Below are positions 15,420-23,538 of a stretch of DNA of 38,130 nucleotides, in pieces. The stretch is from contig JAOZQY010000012.1 in the NCBI GenBank assembly GCA_029931975.1, positions 1 through 38,130 on the forward strand, in the 5' to 3' direction. Position numbers and translations under genes: made by a program. The notes below the pieces were generated by a model. The model saw nothing but the letters and a program-made list of their open reading frames with translations, was not told the origin of the DNA and ran no database searches. Within the stretch, counting starts at the first letter, position 1. Each line of letters starts with the position of its first letter. The DNA is from Bacteroidales bacterium. GTDB lineage: Bacteria > Bacteroidota > Bacteroidia > Bacteroidales > GCA-2748055.

Positions 15420-16346
15420 TTATGATCTGAGATGTTCAACTGCACTCAGTGAGGCTATGGTTCCATCAGCTACCGCAGTGGTTACCTGCCTGTATTTTTT
15501 CGCAATGCAGTCTCCCGCAGCAAACACACCGGGAATATTTGTCTTCATATCACTATCCACAATAATCTCCTTTCGCTGGTTGAGGGCAATAGTCTTTTCC
15601 AGATCAGCTGTATTGGGTATATAACCTGCAAAAATAAATACCCCATCGATTTTTTTTGTGGTGATAAGCCCGCTGGGAAGGTGTTCCATACTTACCTCTT
15701 GCAGCACGCTGTTTCCATGGAAGGACCTTAGCTCCGACTCCATGATAAATTCAATCTTTGGATTCATTTTAGCCTGATTCACAGCATGCTGAAAGGCCTG
15801 GAAATGATCAAACTGGTGAACAATGGTAACTTTTTTTGCATATGTGGTTAGCGCAACAGCTTCCTCAAGTGCCGAATTTCCGCCACCCACTACAATAAGC
15901 TCTTTTCCTGTGAAGAATTCGCCATCACAGGTGGCACAATAGGAGATGCCACTCCCTTTATATTGCTCTTCTCCAGGTATCTGTAAAGGTCTTGGTCTTC
16001 CTCCCGGGGAAAGAATTACGCTCCTTGACCGGAACTCCCTGCCATCTTCAAGTACAACACGCTTGATCTTTTCTTCCAGGTAGTATGCCTGAATCTTCAG
16101 ATTGGATTTGATCTTACATCCAAACTGCTTGGCCTGGTTCTTCATTATAGAGGCCAGCAGGTAACCATTGGTCTTTTCAACCCCCGGGTAGTTGGCAATT
16201 TCATCGGTGAGGACCATCTGTCCACCAATGGCTCCTTCATTTAGAATCAGAGTGGAGAGGTGTGCACGGGAGCTATATATGCCAGCAGTGAGGCCTGCAG
16301 CCCCACCACCGACAATTATAAGGTCAAATATTTCTTCTGAGCTCAT
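15420..16346 (-). CDS. trxB: Thioredoxin reductase
   Basis: A 308-residue FAD/NADPH enzyme of the bacterial thioredoxin reductase family. The FAD site is DLIIVGGGAAGLTAGIYSSR at the N-terminus. The redox-active disulfide is in GISYCATCDGEFF. The NADPH site is ELIVVGGGNSALEEAV, and the second FAD motif is GVFAAGDC near the C-terminus. Length is normal. It starts 2 bases after the upstream thioredoxin-fold gene, so the two form an operon and are likely partners. Cellular location is cytoplasmic. Confidence 0.93.
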   Translation of the reverse strand: MSSEEIFDLIIVGGGAAGLTAGIYSSRAHLSTLILNEGAIGGQMVLTDEIANYPGVEKTNGYLLASIMKNQAKQFGCKIKSNLKIQAYYLEEKIKRVVLEDGREFRSRSVILSPGGRPRPLQIPGEEQYKGSGISYCATCDGEFFTGKELIVVGGGNSALEEAVALTTYAKKVTIVHQFDHFQAFQHAVNQAKMNPKIEFIMESELRSFHGNSVLQEVSMEHLPSGLITTKKIDGVFIFAGYIPNTADLEKTIALNQRKEIIVDSDMKTNIPGVFAAGDCIAKKYRQVTTAVADGTIASLSAVEHLRS

Positions 16347-16348
16347 GC

Positions 16349-16717
16349 TTATGCATTTTCCACGTTCGACACGCTGAATTGAGCATCCAGGATGGAGGTC
16401 ACTTGCTGCATATTTTGAATACTGGAGGTAGCATGGACAACTTTACCTTTCTTATAATACATGGTGAAGGGCAATCCCATAAAGCCCCGGCATGCCTCAT
16501 GATTCCTGATGATACCTGCTTCAGGTGAATCAAAGGACATGACTGCGAACTTCACGTCTTCACGCTCTTCTTCCAGCTCTTCCATCACGTCATATACGGG
16601 GATACACATGGGGCCCATGCGGCCAAGGCATACCATTACATTGTCGTTCTCGGTAATCAGCTTCTCAAGTTCTGCTGCAGTTTCTATCTCATGTACATTA
16701 GTGTGTAGCATTTTCAT
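16349..16717 (-). CDS. Thioredoxin-fold protein lacking CxxC
   Basis: A 122-residue thioredoxin-like protein. The fold is supported by a strand ending VMVCLGRMGPMCIPVYDVMEEL, which aligns with the WCGPC region of thioredoxin, and by the cis-Pro motif in MGLPFTMYYKKGK (P83). The active-site cysteines are shifted: M34-G-P-M37-C38 replaces CGPC. Other cysteines are C30 and C76. A C30/C38 or C38/C76 pair could serve instead of CxxC. It is the first gene of the operon with thioredoxin reductase. It starts at ATG 16717; an ATG two codons later is possible. Confidence 0.75.
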   Translation of the reverse strand: MKMLHTNVHEIETAAELEKLITENDNVMVCLGRMGPMCIPVYDVMEELEEEREDVKFAVMSFDSPEAGIIRNHEACRGFMGLPFTMYYKKGKVVHATSSIQNMQQVTSILDAQFSVSNVENA

Positions 16718-16741
16718 TTTTTCTATCTTTTAATGATTCAA

Positions 16742-16784
16742 TATATTTGTAAAAATTGATCGTGCAAAGATCGACTTTTACAAA
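16742..16784. repeat. 39-bp inverted repeat and TATATTTG box between divergent genes
   Basis: Left arm TTTGTAAAAATTGATC (16746-16761) and right arm GATCGACTTTTACAAA (16769-16784) pair at 14 of 16 positions around the 7-base loop GTGCAAA. The repeat lies between the thioredoxin-like gene (start 16717, minus) and the second Crp/Fnr gene (start 16888, plus). A perfect TAnnTTTG box on the plus strand (16742-16749) overlaps the left arm. An operator for the adjacent Crp/Fnr protein is the simplest reading, but a transcript hairpin is also possible. Confidence 0.55.
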
Positions 16785-16887
16785 GTAAGGAGCACCATTG
16801 TCAATATCGGGATTTGACAGCTTTTTTACTATCATTTTTCAACTAACTTTGGATTGATTTTTTTGCAAACTAAACAGAGACAGATTG

Positions 16888-17583
16888 ATGTCGGATCAAA
16901 GTTTTGAAAGGGGAGGAGACAAACGGAAGATTGAGCCGGACTGTTTTCAGCTGATTTCCAGGAAGGACCTGGAGTCGCTCAGTGAAAACAGAACCCAGCT
17001 TACCTATCTGAAAGGGGAAACTATTTTCAAACAGGGGGCCTTTGCACCCCATGTACTTTTTATCCAGTCGGGACTTATCAGGGTCTACCTGCAGACAGGC
17101 AGGAATAAACTTCAAAATCTCTGGATATCAAAAGCCGGAGATTTCCTGGCATTCTCCTCCATGTTCGGTGAACGGACCTACTCCTATTCGGCTTTGGTCA
17201 TGAAAGATGCTGAACTACTGATGATTGATAAGGAGAGCCTGAGAAGGCTTCTGCAGACCAATCCGGAATTTGGCTTCAGAATCACTTCCAAAAATTACAA
17301 ATCGGAAAAGCACCTTTTGGACCTGGTAGCAAGCCTTTCCTATAAACAGATGCGTGGTAAGCTGGCCTCTGCACTTCTTTATCTTAGCTCGGAAAACCTG
17401 AAAGGTGAAGAGGTCTTCAGCTATCTTACTCGTCAGGACATTGCGGATTTTGCCTCCATTTCGGTGGAAAGCGTTATCAAGTTCCTGAAGGAATTTGAAA
17501 AGGAGGGAATCCTGTCCCTGGGCAACAAAAATATCTCGATTATGGATGCGGGCAGACTGGAGGCGATCAGCGAAATGGCTTAG
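16888..17583 (+). CDS. Crp/Fnr family transcription regulator without Fe-S cysteines
   Basis: A 231-residue Crp/Fnr family protein. The sensor domain (about 35-140) has GETIFKQGAFAPHVLFIQSGLIRVYL. The HTH near the C-terminus reads TRQDIADFASISVESVIKFLKEFEKEGIL; the usual E-xx-SR recognition residues become ESVIK, so DNA specificity probably differs from FNR. Only one cysteine (about residue 19) is present, so no FNR-type cluster. The ATG at 16888 is preferred to the TTG just before it. It is divergent from the thioredoxin-like gene and precedes the ETF operon by 216 bases, and could control either. Confidence 0.85.
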   Translation: MSDQSFERGGDKRKIEPDCFQLISRKDLESLSENRTQLTYLKGETIFKQGAFAPHVLFIQSGLIRVYLQTGRNKLQNLWISKAGDFLAFSSMFGERTYSYSALVMKDAELLMIDKESLRRLLQTNPEFGFRITSKNYKSEKHLLDLVASLSYKQMRGKLASALLYLSSENLKGEEVFSYLTRQDIADFASISVESVIKFLKEFEKEGILSLGNKNISIMDAGRLEAISEMA

Positions 17584-17768
17584 ACTGAGAGCTATCCTGA
17601 ACACAGTGTCGAAATTATCTCCACTGCCAATTATGATCAATTTTTTGGGGCCTGATCGGGTTGTTTTGCTTTTCGTAGTTTCTCTCACTTAAATATCTGA
17701 TTGAGACATTCTCTTTTTTGAATTGATTTTAGATAACTGGAACATGTCGGGCATTTTTAGAATTCTTT

Positions 17769-17776
17769 TATATTTG
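17769..17776 (+). promoter_or_regulatory. Candidate -7 promoter box of the ETF operon
   Basis: TATATTTG matches the Bacteroidetes TAnnTTTG consensus and ends 23 bases before the etfB start codon (17800). No good -33 TTTG is seen at the expected distance. The rest of 17584-17799 shows only an AT-rich leader and a weak GATCA/TGATC inverted repeat near 17635-17658. Confidence 0.4.
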
Positions 17777-17799
17777 TCAGGTCTTAAAAACAGATTATT

Positions 17800-18549
17800 A
17801 TGCGTATTCTCGTTTGTATAAGCAATGTTCCGGATACCACCACCAAGGTGAAGTTTTCGACCGATCAAAAATCTTTTGATGATGGCGGGGTACAGTGGAT
17901 CATTAATCCATGGGATGAACTGGCACTTACCAGGGCCATGGAGTTGAAGGAAGATGCCTCCAATCCGGTATCAAATGTAACGGTAGTAACAGTGGGATCA
18001 GCAAGCGCAGAGCCTACTCTCAGAAAGGCCCTGGCCATTGGGGCCGACGATGCCATCCGGGTGGATGCTGTATCTTCTGATGCCTATTTTGTGGCTGCTC
18101 AACTGGCTGCGGTAGCCGGAAGCGGCGATTTTGGAATAATTCTTTGCGGAATCGAATCCAGCGATTACAATGGTTCATCTGTTGGGGGAATGATCTCTGA
18201 AATCATGGGCATTCCTTCTGTATCGGCGGTCTCAGGACTGAAGCTCGAAGGTGAAGAGGTGGTGATCACCCGCGATATCGACGGAGGTAGGGAGGAGCTA
18301 AGTGTTCCTGCACCTTTTGTGGGTGTTGTTCAGAAGGGAATTGCCAAAGAACCCAGGATTGCCGCCATGCGTGGAATCATGATGGCCAGGAAGAAACCCT
18401 TGCAGGTAGTACCTGCAGCGGATGCAGAATCCTATACTTCTTACAAGGAGTTTGCCATGCCGGAGCCCAAGGCTCCCTGTAAAATGGTGGAAGCCGACAA
18501 TGTGAAGGAACTTGTCAACCTCCTCCAGAATGAGGCCAAAGTCCTCTAA
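17800..18549 (+). CDS. etfB: Electron transfer flavoprotein beta subunit
   Basis: A 249-residue ETF beta subunit. Features are MRILVCISNVPDTTTKVKF at the start, the WIINPWDELALTRAMELKE segment, GADDAIRV, and the ESSDYNGSSVGGMISEIMGIPSV stretch typical of the family. It forms a heterodimer with EtfA, binds AMP in most ETFs, and takes electrons from acyl-CoA dehydrogenase. It is the first of four co-directional genes (etfB, etfA, Fe-S oxidoreductase, acyl-CoA dehydrogenase), with 45 bases to etfA. Confidence 0.95.
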   Translation: MRILVCISNVPDTTTKVKFSTDQKSFDDGGVQWIINPWDELALTRAMELKEDASNPVSNVTVVTVGSASAEPTLRKALAIGADDAIRVDAVSSDAYFVAAQLAAVAGSGDFGIILCGIESSDYNGSSVGGMISEIMGIPSVSAVSGLKLEGEEVVITRDIDGGREELSVPAPFVGVVQKGIAKEPRIAAMRGIMMARKKPLQVVPAADAESYTSYKEFAMPEPKAPCKMVEADNVKELVNLLQNEAKVL

Positions 18550-18594
18550 GTAACAAGCAATAACGACTAACTAATAACCTTTAACGATATTTTT

Positions 18595-19563
18595 ATGTCA
18601 GTATTAGTTTATACAGAAAACTGGGATGGTAAATTCAAGAAACTCTCTTATGAATTGCTATCATATGCGAAAAGTGTTGCCACCCTGGTAGGGGGTGATG
18701 TTAACGCTCTCTCCATTGGAAAAGTGAACCAGGATGAACTGTCAAGTCTTGGCAACTATGGAGCCTCCCTGGTATTGAGTGCGGATGGAACGCCATCCGG
18801 ACTCGATAACCAGGTTTACACTGAAATCATTGCAGCAGCCATGGACAAGGTGGGTGCCAGGATACTGATCATGGCCCACAACAACAGTGGCAAGGCGCTT
18901 GCTCCTCGTCTGTCTGTCAGGCTGAAGGCCGGGCTGGCTGCCGGTGTGATCGCAGTGCCGGAGTCGGTTAATCCGCTGGTAGTAAGTAAGAAAGTGTTCA
19001 GCGGGAAAGCTAAGGGAAAGGTGGAGATCCTGACTGAAAAGGCAGTGTTGACTCTTTCGCAAAACTCCTTTGAGATCAATGAGACTGCAGGGACCGCCTC
19101 AGTCGAATCCTTTGATTCGGGTGTGGATCTTGCTGCTGCCGCTACTACTATCAAGGATGTGCAGAAGCAGGAGGGTAAGTTGCTTCTTACCGATGCTGAT
19201 GTGGTGATCTCAGGAGGCCGGGGCATGAAATCGGGCGACAACTGGGCTCCCATTGAGGAGCTTGCCACTGTACTGGGTGCTGCCACTGCCTGCTCACGCC
19301 CCGTATCGGACGAGGGTTGGAGGCCACACGATGAGCATACTGGTCAGACCGGGAAAATCATAGCTCCCAACCTTTATATGGCCTTTGGTATCTCCGGTGC
19401 CATTCAGCATCTGGCGGGTGTAAGCTCCTCCAAGTGCATTGTGGCGGTAAATACCGATAAGGATGCCCCCATTTTCGAATCGGCCGATTACGGAATCGTT
19501 GGAGATGCCCTGAAAGTATTGCCCGAACTGATCAGTGAGATCAAGACGGTCAAGGCCCAATAG
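18595..19563 (+). CDS. etfA: Electron transfer flavoprotein alpha subunit
   Basis: A 322-residue ETF alpha subunit. The C-terminal FAD domain is clear: VVISGGRGMKSGDNW, TACSRPVSDEGW, GQTGKIIAPNLYMAFGISGAIQH and AVNTDKDAPIFESADYGIVGD. It carries the FAD that shuttles electrons from acyl-CoA dehydrogenase to the membrane oxidoreductase encoded next. Nothing suggests a bifurcating ETF specifically. Its leader (18565-18588) resembles the leader of the acyl-CoA dehydrogenase gene. Confidence 0.95.
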   Translation: MSVLVYTENWDGKFKKLSYELLSYAKSVATLVGGDVNALSIGKVNQDELSSLGNYGASLVLSADGTPSGLDNQVYTEIIAAAMDKVGARILIMAHNNSGKALAPRLSVRLKAGLAAGVIAVPESVNPLVVSKKVFSGKAKGKVEILTEKAVLTLSQNSFEINETAGTASVESFDSGVDLAAAATTIKDVQKQEGKLLLTDADVVISGGRGMKSGDNWAPIEELATVLGAATACSRPVSDEGWRPHDEHTGQTGKIIAPNLYMAFGISGAIQHLAGVSSSKCIVAVNTDKDAPIFESADYGIVGDALKVLPELISEIKTVKAQ

Positions 19564-19582
19564 CTCACTTAATCCTCTCTTC

Positions 19583-21670
19583 ATGGACAAACAGATTATT
19601 TTCCTGGTAGTATTGCTGCTTACCCTGCTGGCATTTGCATATACCATACGCAGGTATATTGGCTATTTCAAACACACCCGGAAAGGCTTTCCCGTGAAAC
19701 AGCTTGGACGCCGTTTCGGGATCATGATGGAGGTGGCCATCGGTCAGACCAAGATTTTCCGACGTCCGGTGATGGGACTGCTTCATGCCCTGGTATTCTG
19801 GGGTTTCCTGGTGATCCTGATCGGTAGTATCGAGATGATTGTTGACGGACTCTTTGGTACCGAGCGGGTGCTTTCTTTCCTGGGTGAGTTTTACAGTTTT
19901 ATAATGGCATCAGGCGATATTTTTGCATTAATCATCGCTGTGGCCATCCTGGTATTTCTCTTTAGAAGAGTGTTTCTGCACGTTAAGCGCTTCTCGGGGA
20001 TCGAAATGAAACATATCTCCCATCTGGACGCTAATGTGGCGCTCACCTTGATCCTCCTTTTAATGCTTTCGCTTCTGGGCATGAATACTTTCTATATCCA
20101 GTCGGCCACCCGGGCAGGTCATGAGCTAGTGGGCCTCTTTCCGGTCAGCAATTTGCTGTCTTCCTGGATCGATGCCGGGGATTATAGTGAATTCTGGCAT
20201 CAGTTCAACTGGTGGGCCCATATCGGACTGATCTTTGTATTTGCAAATTATCTTCCCTACTCCAAGCATTTTCATGTATTTTTGTCTGTTCCCAATGTCT
20301 TTTTGAGCAGACTGGAGCCTCTGGGCAAGGTGGATATCATGGAGAGTATTACCAAAGAGGTAAAGATTATGATGGATCCCGACCAGGCTTTTGCTTCACC
20401 GCAGGAAGGAGCCGAAGCGGAGGCGGAAGTTCCGGAGCGTTTCGGCATCATGGATGTGGAAGATGTAAGCTGGAAAAACTATTTCGATTCACTGGCATGT
20501 ACCGAATGTGGTCGTTGTACCGCGGTTTGTCCGGCTAATATCACAGGAAAGAAACTTTCGCCACGAAAAGTGGTCATGGATGTAAGGGCCAGGATGAAGG
20601 AGAAGGGACCGGGCCTGGTCAAAAACGGGAAGGAATACAGCGACAATAAGGCCCTGTTAAGGGATTATATCTCCGAAGAAGAGCTCTGGGCCTGTACCCT
20701 GTGTAATGCCTGTGCGCAGGAATGCCCCATTAATATTAATCATCCTTCGATTATTCTGGGAATGCGGCGCTACCTGGTCATGGAAGAGTCTGCTGCACCG
20801 GGCGAACTAAATGCCATTTTCTCGAATATTGAGAATAATGGAGCCCCCTGGCAATTCGCTCAGGATGATCGTATGCTCTGGACCGAAGGAAAGGTGGAAG
20901 TGCCACTGATGTCTGATATGCTGGCCAAAGGAGAAACACCCGAATACTTGCTGTGGGTAGGGAGTGCCGGAGCCTTTGACGATCGTTACAAGCAGGTAAG
21001 TGTGGCTTTTACCAAGGTGCTGAATCACCTGGGAGTTTCTTACGCTGTTCTGGGCACCGAGGAATCTTCCAGTGGAGATGTGGCCCGAAGAGCCGGTAAC
21101 GAAATGCTTTTCCAGATGCAGGCCATGATGAACATAGAAATTTTGAACGGATACGAGGTAAAGAGAATCATTACCTGCGATCCGCATGCCTTCAATACCC
21201 TGAAGAATGAGTATCCTGATCTGGGTGGTGAGTACGAGGTAATTCACCATACTCAGTTCCTGCGCGATCAGATGTCCGAAGGAAAACTGTCCCTGAATGG
21301 CGGTTCGCTGGCAGGTAAGAAGATTACCTTCCATGATCCCTGTTACCTGGGTCGTGCCAATGGGGAGTACAGGGCACCGAGAGTGGTGCTGGAAGCGCTT
21401 GGCACCTCTGTGGAGATGAAACGAAACAAAAGCTTTGCTCTTTGTTGTGGTGCGGGCGGCGGACAAATGTTCAAGGAAGCAGAGAAAGGAGAGAAGGAGG
21501 TCTTTATCGAACGGACCGAGGAAGCCCTGGAGACCGGTGCAAATATTATTGCTACTGCCTGTCCTTATTGCATGGTGATGATGACGGACGGACTCAAATA
21601 CAAGAATAAGGAACAGGAGATCAGCAACTACGATATTGCAGAATTGGTTGCCCTGTCTCTGGAATTATAA
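19583..21670 (+). CDS. Membrane Fe-S oxidoreductase, EtfD/DUF224 type (ETF:menaquinone oxidoreductase)
   Basis: A 695-residue protein. The first 235 residues have five or six membrane segments of the NarI-like type. Two [4Fe-4S] motifs follow (C306, C309, C312, C316 and C371, C374, C377, C381). The C-terminus has two CCG-type domains: the second is complete (HDPCYLGR C587, CCGAGGG C621/C622, CPYC C660/C663), while the first has lost most cysteines (VGSAG, SSSGD, CDPHAF). Related proteins pass electrons from ETF to quinone in bacteria doing beta-oxidation or syntrophic fatty-acid oxidation. The ATG at 19583 is chosen; a longer reading overlaps etfA and adds a non-family peptide. Confidence 0.87.
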   Translation: MDKQIIFLVVLLLTLLAFAYTIRRYIGYFKHTRKGFPVKQLGRRFGIMMEVAIGQTKIFRRPVMGLLHALVFWGFLVILIGSIEMIVDGLFGTERVLSFLGEFYSFIMASGDIFALIIAVAILVFLFRRVFLHVKRFSGIEMKHISHLDANVALTLILLLMLSLLGMNTFYIQSATRAGHELVGLFPVSNLLSSWIDAGDYSEFWHQFNWWAHIGLIFVFANYLPYSKHFHVFLSVPNVFLSRLEPLGKVDIMESITKEVKIMMDPDQAFASPQEGAEAEAEVPERFGIMDVEDVSWKNYFDSLACTECGRCTAVCPANITGKKLSPRKVVMDVRARMKEKGPGLVKNGKEYSDNKALLRDYISEEELWACTLCNACAQECPININHPSIILGMRRYLVMEESAAPGELNAIFSNIENNGAPWQFAQDDRMLWTEGKVEVPLMSDMLAKGETPEYLLWVGSAGAFDDRYKQVSVAFTKVLNHLGVSYAVLGTEESSSGDVARRAGNEMLFQMQAMMNIEILNGYEVKRIITCDPHAFNTLKNEYPDLGGEYEVIHHTQFLRDQMSEGKLSLNGGSLAGKKITFHDPCYLGRANGEYRAPRVVLEALGTSVEMKRNKSFALCCGAGGGQMFKEAEKGEKEVFIERTEEALETGANIIATACPYCMVMMTDGLKYKNKEQEISNYDIAELVALSLEL

Positions 21671-21689
21671 ATAACCATTAACCAATAAC

Positions 21690-21704
21690 GTTTACGTAGT
21701 AAAC
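21690..21704. repeat. Short perfect inverted repeat before the acyl-CoA dehydrogenase gene
   Basis: GTTTAC-GTA-GTAAAC is a perfect 6-bp stem with a 3-base loop, ending 8 bases before the start codon at 21713. It could be a small operator or an RNA hairpin that affects initiation. The bases just upstream (TTAACCAATAACGTTTACG) resemble the etfA leader (CTAACTAATAACCTTTAACG, 18568-18587). Confidence 0.35.
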
Positions 21705-21712
21705 TAAATATT

Positions 21713-23497
21713 ATGGAAGAGAAGAAACTGATTACCGGTGGAGAATTCCTGGTCAAAGAGACCAGTCCGGCCGATGTATTTATCCCCGAGCAGCTTGATG
21801 AAGAGCAGCGAATGATTGGTGAAACCTGTAAGGATTTTCTGAATAGTGAAGTATTTCCTGTAGCCGATCGTATTGATGCACAGGAAGAGGGACTCATGAG
21901 GAGCCTGATACAGAAGACAGGCGAACTGGGACTGTTGGGAATTGCCATTCCCGAAGAGTATGAAGGCTTCGGACAAAACTTTATTACAACCATGTATGCC
22001 AGTGAGGTCATGGGATCGGGTTACTCCTATGCAGTAGCTTACTCCTGTCACACCGGAATCGGTACCCTGCCCATTCTCTATTATGGAAACGAAGAGCAGC
22101 GTGCCCGCTACATTCCCCAGCTGGCTACTGGTGAAAAGGTCGGGGCCTACTGCCTCACCGAGCCGGGAGCAGGATCAGATGCCAATTCGGGAACCACCAA
22201 GGCGATTCTTTCCGAGGATGGAAAGCATTACATCCTGAACGGTGCCAAGATGTGGATCACCAATGCCGGCTTTGCAGATGTATTCACCGTATTTGCCAAG
22301 ATTGACAATGATCGTGTACTGAGTGCTTTCATTCTTGAACGTGATTTTGAGGGGATCACCTTCAACCCCGAAGAAAAGAAAATGGGGATCAAGGGTTCAT
22401 CCACCCGCCAGATCTTTTTCAACGATGTAAAGGTACCGATAGAGAATATGCTGGGCAAGCGTGGAGAAGGTTTTCGTATTGCCCTGAATATCCTGCATAT
22501 GGGTCGTATCAAGTTGGGGGCCAATGTGATTGGATCGGCTAAGATGGCCATCGACCAGTCGGTTGGATATGCCAACGAGCGTAAGCAATTTAAAAGCTTG
22601 CTTTCCCAGTTTGGAGCCATCAAGCACAAGCTGGCCGAACAGGTAATTCGAACTTTTGCCACGGAATGCTCAGTGTACCGAGCCAGTCAGGCCCTGGATG
22701 ATGCCATTAATTACTACGTGGCCAATGGCGATGACAAGGGACGCAATACTATGGAGGCTTTCAACCACTTTGCTATTGAAGCTGCAGCCATGAAGGTCTT
22801 TGGATCTGAGGCCCTGGATTTCGTGGTGGACGAGGGTGTTCAGATCCATGGCGGTATGGGTTTCTCTGCCGAGATGATGATCGACAGGGGCTACCGTGAT
22901 TCCAGGATCAACAGGATATTTGAAGGGACCAACGAGATCAATCGCCTGCTTCTGGTGGACAGTGTCCTGAAGAAGGGGGCAAAAGGAGTACTGCCTGTCT
23001 TTGAACTGGCAGAAGAGGCTTTCCGGGAGGTACAGGGTCTCAATGGAGTACCTGCACCTGTAGCGGGATATTTCGAGGAGAAGGATCAGTATATCGCCAA
23101 CTTTAAGAAGGTAGTGCTCATGCTGCTTAAATCGGCTTCGGATACCTTCCAGCGGAAGCTGTCTCAGGAGCAGGAGGTTCTCAGTAATATTTCTGACTGT
23201 ATCATTCAGACCTATGCTGCCGAATCGGTGGTGCTTCGCCTGAAGAAGATGGAAACCATGAAGAGTGAGGCCGAAATCGCTATTTACCGCGATATGGCCA
23301 ATGTATTTGTCTATGATGCTGCAACCCGGATCAGGAAATTTGCCAGTGATTCAGCCAACTCTTTTGCAGAGGGTGATCTTGCTGAGAAACTTGAAAAGGG
23401 AATATCCTACTTTACTTCGGTGGCAGGTGTGAATGTGAAAGAAGCGCGCAGAAGGATTGCCGACCGTCTGATTGAAGAGAACAGATACTGTTTTTAA
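21713..23497 (+). CDS. Acyl-CoA dehydrogenase
   Basis: A 594-residue flavoenzyme, longer than the usual 380-400 residues because of a C-terminal extension of about 170 residues like VLCAD-type enzymes. Visible motifs are CLTEPGAGSDANS, WITNAG, the QFGAIKHKLAE region, GVQIHGGMGFSAE and RIFEGTNEINRLLL, in which E404 is the expected catalytic base. It oxidises acyl-CoA to enoyl-CoA and hands electrons to the ETF encoded upstream. The chain length cannot be read from sequence. No thiolase or hydratase gene is in the window. Confidence 0.95.
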   Translation: MEEKKLITGGEFLVKETSPADVFIPEQLDEEQRMIGETCKDFLNSEVFPVADRIDAQEEGLMRSLIQKTGELGLLGIAIPEEYEGFGQNFITTMYASEVMGSGYSYAVAYSCHTGIGTLPILYYGNEEQRARYIPQLATGEKVGAYCLTEPGAGSDANSGTTKAILSEDGKHYILNGAKMWITNAGFADVFTVFAKIDNDRVLSAFILERDFEGITFNPEEKKMGIKGSSTRQIFFNDVKVPIENMLGKRGEGFRIALNILHMGRIKLGANVIGSAKMAIDQSVGYANERKQFKSLLSQFGAIKHKLAEQVIRTFATECSVYRASQALDDAINYYVANGDDKGRNTMEAFNHFAIEAAAMKVFGSEALDFVVDEGVQIHGGMGFSAEMMIDRGYRDSRINRIFEGTNEINRLLLVDSVLKKGAKGVLPVFELAEEAFREVQGLNGVPAPVAGYFEEKDQYIANFKKVVLMLLKSASDTFQRKLSQEQEVLSNISDCIIQTYAAESVVLRLKKMETMKSEAEIAIYRDMANVFVYDAATRIRKFASDSANSFAEGDLAEKLEKGISYFTSVAGVNVKEARRRIADRLIEENRYCF

Positions 23498-23538
23498 TTT
23501 TCTGAATCATCGAATCGCTTGATTCTAATAGGATTGTA

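Noticed and set aside
17701-17714. FNR-like site TTGAG-ACATT-CTC upstream of etfB
   Set aside because: The spacer is 5 instead of 4 bases and only three bases of the second arm match; likely chance in AT-rich DNA.
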